Positions 31,051 through 37,262 of a stretch of 64,000 nucleotides of DNA are shown piece by piece (positions within the stretch are counted from its first letter, which is position 1; each line of letters starts with the position of its first letter). A program made the translations under genes and the position numbers. The DNA is from Planosporangium sp963837285 (GTDB lineage: Bacteria > Actinomycetota > Actinomycetes > Mycobacteriales > Micromonosporaceae), in NCBI GenBank assembly GCA_963837285.1, contig CAWIMS010000005.1, positions 620,001 to 684,000 of the forward strand, written 5' to 3'. The notes under the pieces were generated by a model. That model was not told the DNA's origin, made no database searches, and worked only from the letters and a program-made list of their open reading frames with translations.

Positions 31051-31303
31051 ACGACGTCATGCGGGGCAGCCGCACCTGTTCGGCCAGCGCCAGGTATGCG
31101 GCCCGGGCTGGCTTGGCGACGCCGATGTCGGTGCTGAACAGCCAGTACTCCCGCTCGCCGATCGCCCGACATCGTACGGTGGGCGGTGCCGCCAGTAGTC
31201 GGCCCAGAAGTCCGGGCCTCGCCGGCCGGCCAGTTGCTCCATCGCCGCGGTCGTCGTCGGTCGGCCAGTCACCCAGCACGCCACAGTAGTCGAAAACCAT
31301 CAT
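31046..31303 (-). pseudogene. HAD-superfamily hydrolase remnant
   Basis: MMVFDYCGVLGDWPTDDD starts at 31303 (HAD motif I DxxGVL-like). MEQLAGRRGPDFWADYWRHR and YWLFSTDIGVAKPARAAYLA follow across two frame changes, and the last piece, PHDVVFVDDR, is HAD motif IV. The following portion is replaced by the DHFR-like fragment. At least two frameshifts plus a fusion mark it as dead. Its ATG overlaps the stop of a DeoR-like tail. Confidence 0.55.
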
Positions 31304-31413
31304 GCGATCGTCACCTGTACCCCGGCCAGGCGCAACGCGCTCACCTGTTCCTCGGTCGCACCGTCGTCGGTGACGAGGACGTCGGCCAGCGAGCCCTGCG
31401 ACAGCTCGGCGCC
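31300..31413 (-). pseudogene. DeoR/GlpR-type regulator, C-terminal remnant
   Basis: The frame ending at the ATGA overlap (31300-31303) reads ADVLVTDDGATEEQVSALRL then AGVQVTIA. This is the last strand-helix-strand of DeoR-family sugar-phosphate-sensing regulators (VDxLVTDDGA...LRAAGVxV). Only about 37 residues remain. The DeoR and HAD order suggests an old sugar-phosphate operon. Confidence 0.5.
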
Positions 31414-31683
31414 CAGGCCGCACAAACCTTCACGGTACCGGAGGCCGCCCGCCTGTTTGACCGTCCACCGCACCAGGTCGAGGACACACTCGAACGACTC
31501 GTGGACCAGTTCCTGCTCGACATCGCGGGCGTCGACGCCGACGGAGACGTGCGCTACCGGTTCCCCGAGCTGAACCGGATCTTCATCCGGGACCGGGCCG
31601 GCCGGCCGTGGACGAGCGACGGGTGCCGGGAGTCCGGGCGACGCCCCGGGCCGGTCCCGGCTGGTCCGGCCCGCAGCCGGTAG
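31400..31683 (+). pseudogene. AfsR/NB-ARC-type regulator, internal fragment
   Basis: On the opposite strand from the DeoR tail, FTVPEAARLFDRPPHQVEDT then LERLVDQFLLDIAGVDADGD and VRYRFPELNRIFIRDR match the winged-helix segment after the NB-ARC domain in AfsR/SARP-like regulators (LexLVdxxLLexxg..xxYRfHdLlRxyAreR). No upstream ATPase or downstream TPR part remains. It is a free-floating stump. Confidence 0.45.
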
Positions 31684-31700
31684 GGATGGCTCCGCCAGCC

Positions 31701-32039
31701 TCAGCCCGGTGGCGTGGTGGGCTCCGCCGGTGTGGGGGCCGTCGCGGGTGACGGGCTGCTGGAGTGCGGGCCGGCGCTCGGGGGCGTCGACCCGGTGGCC
31801 GTCGCGGCCGGCGACCGGGTCGGGCTGGGCACCGGGCTGCGGGTCGGGTGGCTGCTCGGGGACGGGCTGCGGGTCGACCGGCCGGTCGAGGGCTGGTGCG
31901 TCGCCGGCCGATCATTCTCCTTCGCGATGGACGCCGGCGTCGGCCGGATCAGCAGGTACACGACGAGCGCGACGAGAAAGACGAGTGCGATCAGCGCGGT
32001 GGAGACCCGGATCCGGACCACCGGCAGGTGCCTGGTCAT
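31701..32039 (-). CDS. Membrane-anchored Pro/Ser/Thr-rich protein
   Basis: A 112-residue protein: a short basic N-terminus, one membrane helix (VSTALIALVFLVALVVYLLI), then about 75 residues dominated by Pro, Ser and Thr (SPSPSSHPTRSPVPSPT), probably an extended extracellular tail. Its ATG shares one base with the stop of the MscS gene (TGATG), so the two are coupled. It may be an accessory of the channel; there is no family match. Confidence 0.55.
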   Translation of the reverse strand: MTRHLPVVRIRVSTALIALVFLVALVVYLLIRPTPASIAKENDRPATHQPSTGRSTRSPSPSSHPTRSPVPSPTRSPAATATGSTPPSAGPHSSSPSPATAPTPAEPTTPPG

Positions 32040-32923
32040 CAGCGCGTCTCGGTGGGTTCGGCGGTGTCAAGCTCGGCCTGCGAGTTGATCCCCTCCGCCC
32101 GTAGCGCCAGCGCGACCCGCGCCCGCAGCTCGCGCCCGACGTCGAACTGCTTGCCGGGTAAGGTCCGCGCCACGACGCGCATGTGCACGGTGTCCACCTC
32201 AAGGCTCTCGACGCCGATCACGGAGGGCGCGTCCAGCAGCAGCGGCCCGAACTGTTCATCGTCGTGGATCGCCGTGCCCACCTCCTGGAGGACCTCCCGG
32301 ACCCGGGATATGTCGGCGCTGATCGGCACCGGCACGTCGACCACGGCCCGGGCCCAGTCGCGGGACATGTTCGTCACCTGGGCGATCTGGCCGTTGCCGA
32401 TGATGATCACCTCGCCGTTGACGGTGCGCAGGCGGGTGGCGCGCAGCGTGACCTCCTCGACGGTACCGTTCGCCCCGGACTCGCCGCCCACCACGGCGAC
32501 GCGGATCACGTCGCCGAAGCCGTACTGCCGCTCAGCGATGATGAAGATGCCGGCGAGCATGTCCTGCACCAGGCGCTGCGCGCCGAAACCGACGGCGACG
32601 CCCACCACCGTCGCCGGGGCGATCAGCCCGGTGATCGGAACACCGGAGCGCTGGAGGACGAGGACGGCGGTCACGCAGTAGGTCAGTACTATGACCGCCC
32701 ACATCGTGACCTGGGTGACGACGTGCCCGTGCTTGGCCGCTTCGGATCGGACCAGGTCAGAACTCGCGGCCGGCCGCGTCTCGATCCGCCTGATGACGGT
32801 GGCGCCGACCCATCTCGCGACGCGCGTGAGCAGCAGCGCGCCGCTGACGAAGAGCACGATCTCCAGACCGCTACTCCGCAGCCAGTTAGTCAGATCGGTA
32901 ATCGGGGCAACAGCAAGGACCAT
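32039..32923 (-). CDS. Mechanosensitive ion channel, MscS family
   Basis: A 294-residue protein with three membrane helices near the N-terminus, the last being the Gly/Ala-rich pore helix (IAPATVVGVAVGFGAQRLVQ then DMLAGIFIIAERQYGFGDVI), the MscS signature. The beta domain (VEEVTLRATRLRTVNGEVII then IGNGQIAQVTNMS) and the C-terminal alpha/beta domain follow. It releases osmolytes under hypo-osmotic shock at the cell membrane. The ATG at 32923 is chosen; a longer frame lacks a binding site. Divergent from a phosphotransferase gene across a long hairpin. Confidence 0.9.
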   Translation of the reverse strand: MVLAVAPITDLTNWLRSSGLEIVLFVSGALLLTRVARWVGATVIRRIETRPAASSDLVRSEAAKHGHVVTQVTMWAVIVLTYCVTAVLVLQRSGVPITGLIAPATVVGVAVGFGAQRLVQDMLAGIFIIAERQYGFGDVIRVAVVGGESGANGTVEEVTLRATRLRTVNGEVIIIGNGQIAQVTNMSRDWARAVVDVPVPISADISRVREVLQEVGTAIHDDEQFGPLLLDAPSVIGVESLEVDTVHMRVVARTLPGKQFDVGRELRARVALALRAEGINSQAELDTAEPTETR

Positions 32924-32952
32924 GCCGACCGATCGTGCCACAGATCCCGGTT

Positions 32953-33025
32953 CTCTCGTCGATCTTGGAGAAATGTACACGGTTGGATCTTCAAACCGTG
33001 TACATTTCTCCAAGATCGACGAGAG
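32953..33025. repeat. Perfect 32-bp inverted repeat with 9-nt loop
   Basis: Positions 32953-32984 and 32994-33025 are exact reverse complements (32 bp each) around a 9-nt centre. The right arm ends in GAGAG, the presumed ribosome binding site of the phosphotransferase whose ATG is at 33033. In RNA the hairpin would bury this site; in DNA it lies between the divergent MscS and phosphotransferase genes. It is far longer than a typical operator. Confidence 0.9.
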
Positions 33026-33032
33026 GTTTGCC

Positions 33033-33902
33033 ATGGCCGTCGCGGAGATACGCAAGCTGGTGGCGGCGTGCATGCCTGAGTACCGGATCGGCTCCGTCGT
33101 GGTGGTCGGGGAGGGCCTCGACAACGTGGCGTACGAGGTGAACGGCGAACTGATCGTGCGCCTCAGCAGGAAGCCCGACCCGGAACGGCTCGACCGGGAG
33201 GCCCGCCTGCTCGCCGCGGTCGCCACCGTCGCGTCACTGCCCGTACCCGAGCCGGCCTTCACGGTCGCGGAGCAGGGCTGCCTGGCCTACTTCAAGCTGC
33301 CCGGCACACCGTTGCTGGACCTGCCCGAGCAGCGCTCCTCCGACCACGACACGGCGATCGCCGCCACGCTCGGCGAGTTCCTCTCCGCGTTGCACGCCAT
33401 CCCGGCCGACCGGATCGCCGACCTGGTCGACACCGACGACCCTCCGCTGGTCGAGTGGCGCCGCGACGCCGCCGCGATCTACCCGACGGTCGCGGGCCAG
33501 GTACCGGTCGCGCACCGCCGAGCCGTCGAGGCGTTCCTGGACGCCCCGCCACCTGACGACGGGTACTCTCCGGTGTTCTCCCACAACGATCTGGGCATCG
33601 AACATGTCCTGGTCGACCCCGCCACGTGGACGGTGACCGGCATCATCGACTGGAGCGATGCCGCCATCGTCGATCCGGCCTACGACTTCGGCCTGCTCTA
33701 CCGCGACCTCGGCCCCGCCGCGCTCCAGGCCGCCACCGGAAGCTATCGAGCCGGCGCCCGCGATCTCCTGTCCCTACGCGATCGCGCGACCTTCTACGCC
33801 CGATGCAGCGTGCTGGAGGACCTGGCGTACGGCATCGAGACCGGCCGAGATGCGTACCTCGACAAGTCCCTCACCGCGATACATTGGCTGTTCCTGGGAT
33901 AG
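33033..33902 (+). CDS. Aminoglycoside phosphotransferase (APH)-family kinase
   Basis: A 289-residue protein with the APH/choline-kinase fold: DNVAYEVNGELIVRLSRKPD (nucleotide-binding lobe with the catalytic Lys region), FLSALHAIPADRI, then the catalytic loop VFSHNDLGIEHVLVD (HxDxxxxHxL) and metal-binding IIDWSDAAIVDPAYDFG. The usual catalytic HGDLxxxN becomes HNDLGIEH, a variant common in environmental APH-like proteins, so an antibiotic substrate should not be assumed. Start ATG 33033; its binding site lies in the stem of a 32-bp hairpin. Confidence 0.85.
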   Translation: MAVAEIRKLVAACMPEYRIGSVVVVGEGLDNVAYEVNGELIVRLSRKPDPERLDREARLLAAVATVASLPVPEPAFTVAEQGCLAYFKLPGTPLLDLPEQRSSDHDTAIAATLGEFLSALHAIPADRIADLVDTDDPPLVEWRRDAAAIYPTVAGQVPVAHRRAVEAFLDAPPPDDGYSPVFSHNDLGIEHVLVDPATWTVTGIIDWSDAAIVDPAYDFGLLYRDLGPAALQAATGSYRAGARDLLSLRDRATFYARCSVLEDLAYGIETGRDAYLDKSLTAIHWLFLG

Positions 33903-34593
33903 ATATAGACGTGCTGGACGTGTTGCACGTTGCTCGCCACGCGGCTACGCTCGCACGCATGCCTGACCGACACACGGTTCCACGCCGCCGCATACACGGT
34001 GGACGGTGATCGCCGCTGACACCTGAGGGCGAGACGTCAGACGAGACAGACGCCCCCGTGGTACTGCTCGTTTGCGGGGTGGCGACATTGCCCAACCGAC
34101 AGCTCGTGATACCGCTCAGTAGAAGGACGCGTGCCGGACGTCGGCCCGACCTGCACTGTGCGCGCGGCCAACACACCTCCGCTCGTCATCAACATCACCA
34201 TCACTGCGGCCACACAGCACCAAAGTCGAACATTTCTATATATTTGCATCACTGGCTCCGTTGCCGTCGAGCTAGATCATTCCACTAGGGATGATCGACT
34301 AGACGAGCCCCAATTGCCATACCAAACTAGTGACCGTACGCATACGTTCCGCATAAACCACCATCGACCCAAATAGATAGCTTTGTTGACAATCGCCTGA
34401 GGCGATCGGACTTGCAGGGTCGAGTTAGCGATCATGTGCGGCTCAGTGTGCGCTATGGTTCGACCCGGCCCCGATGGGCGAGCCAATCTGATGCTCCGTC
34501 GCTTGACTCATGCATGGTGCATAGACAGTGCGCGGAACCTCCACTAGAAGAGACAATCGACACCATGCGCGGTGCGACTTCTCGGGAGGCGGC
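33903..34593. other. AT-richer intergenic stretch before the cyclase gene
   Basis: About 690 bp between the phosphotransferase and the cyclase-like gene are visibly richer in A and T than the rest of the window (for example around 34225-34400). Apart from the small secreted candidate at 34037-34249 I find no gene. The base composition suggests acquired DNA; the cyclase promoter must lie near the right end. Confidence 0.45.
34037..34249 (-). CDS. Small secreted Cys-containing protein (candidate)
   Basis: A 70-residue frame with a basic start, a hydrophobic segment (LWCCVAAVMVMLMTSGGVLA) that could be a signal peptide, and a 40-residue tail with two Cys (VGQCRHPANEQYHGGVCLV). ATG 34249 is preceded by GGAG with 6-7 nt spacing. 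It is too short for family recognition, but the start site and signal-like segment make a real gene plausible. Confidence 0.4.
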   Translation of the reverse strand: MQIYRNVRLWCCVAAVMVMLMTSGGVLAARTVQVGPTSGTRPSTERYHELSVGQCRHPANEQYHGGVCLV

Positions 34594-35325
34594 ATGACGC
34601 AGTACGAGGGATTCTCACGTACGGTCGTACTCATCGACGTTGCAGGGTCGGCATCACACACGAATCCGTGGCAGCTTCGAATGAGATCCGACCTCCGCGC
34701 CATGGTCATCGAGGCATTGACGGGACCAGATTTCCGCCCGGACGAGATCGAAATGACCGATACAGGCGATGGCATCCGAATGATCTTTGCGCCCGCCGTC
34801 TCCCCGATTCCCGTACTCGCGCATTTCATTTCCGATCTCTCCGCCGCGTTACGGGCACAGCAGGAAAATCGTCCCGATGCAAGATTTCGGCTACGCGTTG
34901 CCGTCGACATGGGACTTGTACACCGCGATCACGGGTGGCACGGCAGTCCATTGGTCATGTGCAGCCGGTTGTGCGACGCCCAACCGGTACGTCGCGTGTT
35001 ACGCGCCGCCGAGCAGGCCAACCTGGTCCTGGTGGTGTCCTCTCGGGTGTACGACGAAGTGGTCCGCCACGGGTATGACGGGATCGATCCGGCGACCTAT
35101 AGCAAGATCGAGATACGGGAGAAGGAAACGTCGACCTCGGCATGGATAAATGTGCCCGGCCACGACACGCCGCCGGGCATCCAGAATGAGGATCCGATTC
35201 CGATTCCCCCGGACACGCCCGAAACCGACCGGACGCCGCACCCGACGATCACGATGACAGCCACGACATTCGGCAACAGCCGGGCATACCAAGCGGGCCG
35301 AGATCAATATATCGAGGACCGCTGA
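34594..35325 (+). CDS. Class III nucleotide-cyclase-homology protein with C-terminal YQAGRDQYI motif
   Basis: A 243-residue protein. TVVLIDVAGSASHTN holds metal Asp15 and EMTDTGDGIRMIF holds metal Asp59; the 44-residue spacing equals that of class III cyclases. FRLRVAVDMGLVH and SPLVMCSRLCDA match the later strands, with Arg125 kept. The substrate Lys position is Thr55 and the transition-state Asn position is Val121, so an unusual NTP or a non-catalytic role is possible. After a Pro-rich linker (about 192-215) the chain ends in SRAYQAGRDQYIEDR, a motif also present in the NB-ARC protein downstream. ATG 34594 follows GGGAGG. Proposed effector of an NLR pair. Confidence 0.75.
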   Translation: MTQYEGFSRTVVLIDVAGSASHTNPWQLRMRSDLRAMVIEALTGPDFRPDEIEMTDTGDGIRMIFAPAVSPIPVLAHFISDLSAALRAQQENRPDARFRLRVAVDMGLVHRDHGWHGSPLVMCSRLCDAQPVRRVLRAAEQANLVLVVSSRVYDEVVRHGYDGIDPATYSKIEIREKETSTSAWINVPGHDTPPGIQNEDPIPIPPDTPETDRTPHPTITMTATTFGNSRAYQAGRDQYIEDR

Positions 35326-35473
35326 GCCAACATCCGCTCAGGATCGAAATGACCGTCTCACGAATGACATGAAAAGACATGAAAGCACAATCAACAGTTT
35401 GAGTATGTTGAGTGTGTAAATGGACCCGCATCCGGTCGACAGAATCATCTACTGTATTTCCAAAGCCCCCGAG

Positions 35474-35496
35474 CCCTAGCCTCACGCCTTCATTAG
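35474..35496 (+). repeat. Left terminal inverted repeat of IS1380-like element
   Basis: Starts CCCTAGCCTC and pairs with the right end at 37126-37148: the first ten bases are identical, 17 of 23 overall. Confidence 0.7.
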
Positions 35497-35602
35497 GGGC
35501 GGCTGGAGGTGGCGTGCCGGGAATGTGAAAGTGCCCTCTGATCTGGGAAGGTAGGACTTGTCGAGGGTCCTGTTCCATCCCGCCGCGGAGGGCACTTTCC
35601 AA

Positions 35603-37000
35603 GTGAAGGTTACCGGGTCACGTCCGAAGATCGTTGTCGCTGCTGATGGTCGGGGTGTCGTCGGGCACGCCGGTGCCCGGCTGCTCGCTGACCTTGCCGA
35701 CGCTACCGGGTTGAGCGCCGCGTTCAGCGACGCGCTCGGCCCGTTGCGGGTCCGGCAGTCCGGTCATGACCCGGGCCGGGTCGCGGTGGATCTGGCGGTC
35801 ATGCTCGCCGACGGCGGTCAGACGATCGCTGACCTTGCGGTGCTTCGCAACCAGGCCGGCCTGTTCGGCGCGGTGGCCTCCGACCCGACCGCGTGGCGGG
35901 TCCTCGCCGAGATGGACCAGGCCGTGTTGGCCCGGTTGCGTGAAGCCCGTGCCCAGGCCCGGGAACTGGCCTGGGCACAGCGGATCGAAACCCGCTCAAC
36001 CCTGCCGGCCTCGACCGCGGCGGGCCGACCGATCCCCGGTCTGACCCTCGACCTCGACGCCTCCATCGTGATCTGCCACTCGGAGAAGCAGGCCGCGACA
36101 CCGACCTACAAGAAAACCTTCGGCTACCACCCGTTGTTCTGTTTCCTGGACGGCACCCGCGAGGCGCTGTCCGGGCTGCTCCGCGAAGGCCGGGCCGGGT
36201 CGAACACCACCGCCGACCACATCACCGTCCTCGATCAGGCCGTGGCGCAGATCCCGGACGCTCACCGCTACGGCACCCCGATCCTGATCCGGTCGGACTC
36301 GGCCGGCTGCACCCAAGGATTCCTGGCCCACATCCGCAGCCTGCGCGAGCACGGGATCGACACCTGCTTCTCCGTCGGGGTCGCGATCACCGAACCCGTC
36401 CGGGAGGCGATCCGCCGAGCCACGCACTGGATGCCCGCCCTCGACACCGACGGGGATCTGCGCGACGGCGCCGAAATCTGCGAAATCACCGGCCAGGTCC
36501 CCGCCGACGGCTACCCGCAGGGCACCCGGTTCATCGTGCGCCGCGAACGCCCGCACCCCGGCGCGCAACTGACCCTGTTCGACACCATCGAGGGCATGCG
36601 GCATCAGGTGATGGCCACCGACACCCCAGTCGGCAACGGGTCGATCCAGTACCTGGAAGCCCGCCACCGCGCCCACGCCCGCGTCGAAGACCGCATCCGC
36701 ACCGGCAAAGACACCGGCTTCGGCCGATTCCCGTCCCGCGTCTTCGCCATCAACCAAGCCTGGCTCGAACTCGCATTGACCGGCATCGACCTCCTCTCAT
36801 GGACCCAACACCTGCTCCTGGACGGCGAACTCGCCGCGGCGGAGCCGAAGAAGCTGCGCTACCGCCTGCTGCACGTCGCCGCCCGCCTCACCCGATCAGC
36901 ACGGCAAACCCGACTCCGGATCGCCGAAACCTGGCCCTGGGCAACAGACCTCGCCACCGCGTTCATCCGCCTCGCCGCGCTGCCACGCCCCAACTACTGA
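35603..37000 (+). CDS. IS1380-family transposase
   Basis: A 465-residue DDE transposase: KVTGSRPKIVVAADGRGVVG then AGARLLADLADATGLSAAFS at the N-terminus. The first catalytic Asp is in LTLDLDASIVICHSEK, the second in ILIRSDSAGCTQGFLAHI, and the Glu lies in the NGSIQYLEARHRAHARVEDR helix. It cuts and moves the IS. I take the GTG at 35603 (VKVTGSRP) as start because most family members begin there; a TTG at 35558 is possible. The frame is intact, so the element may be active. Confidence 0.9.
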   Translation: MKVTGSRPKIVVAADGRGVVGHAGARLLADLADATGLSAAFSDALGPLRVRQSGHDPGRVAVDLAVMLADGGQTIADLAVLRNQAGLFGAVASDPTAWRVLAEMDQAVLARLREARAQARELAWAQRIETRSTLPASTAAGRPIPGLTLDLDASIVICHSEKQAATPTYKKTFGYHPLFCFLDGTREALSGLLREGRAGSNTTADHITVLDQAVAQIPDAHRYGTPILIRSDSAGCTQGFLAHIRSLREHGIDTCFSVGVAITEPVREAIRRATHWMPALDTDGDLRDGAEICEITGQVPADGYPQGTRFIVRRERPHPGAQLTLFDTIEGMRHQVMATDTPVGNGSIQYLEARHRAHARVEDRIRTGKDTGFGRFPSRVFAINQAWLELALTGIDLLSWTQHLLLDGELAAAEPKKLRYRLLHVAARLTRSARQTRLRIAETWPWATDLATAFIRLAALPRPNY

Positions 37001-37125
37001 CCTCACCACCCCGACCCGCCAACACCGCGGAGGACCCCGACCAACGCGTCGGGCCATCACCATGCCCACCACCCGAAACCGCCACCGGAAGATCAAACAA
37101 ACGCCCCATCGACCATGATCGACTG

Positions 37126-37148
37126 CTAGCGAAAGACCGAGGCTAGGG
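37126..37148 (-). repeat. Right terminal inverted repeat of IS1380-like element
   Basis: Ends GAGGCTAGGG at 37148, the reverse complement of the left tip. It is followed by host sequence leading to the NB-ARC gene. Confidence 0.7.
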
Positions 37149-37262
37149 AGGCTGCCCCATGTCGGCAAGGGCGCGGTTCGTGCCGCGAAGCCACGCGCAA
37201 CTGACGATCGGAAGCCGACTGCTGCGACCTTTCAGCCGCCTGGCACATGTCGGTGGACAGTT

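Larger units (their letters stand above)
35474..37148 (+). mobile_element. IS1380-family insertion sequence (1675 bp)
   Basis: The element carries one transposase gene and is bounded by imperfect 23-bp terminal inverted repeats starting CCCTAGCCTC (35474-35496 and 37126-37148; 17 of 23 positions match). Size and gene content fit IS1380 elements. No exact 4-bp target duplication is seen; the flanks are similar (GAGC and GAGG if the ends are set one base inward). It separates the cyclase-like gene from the NB-ARC gene. Confidence 0.8.

Noticed and set aside
33033..33902. Aminoglycoside resistance gene
   Set aside because: The fold is APH-like but the catalytic loop is HNDLGIEH and no resistance-specific residues are seen; such kinases often act on other substrates.
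34277..34486. A 69-codon minus-strand frame in the AT-richer stretch
   Set aside because: No binding site, no signal or domain pattern; it is probably chance.
35470..37152. A target-site duplication flanking the IS1380 element
   Set aside because: With the ends set at CCCTAG or CCTAGC the 4-bp flanks do not match exactly (GAGC and GAGG at best), so I do not claim one.
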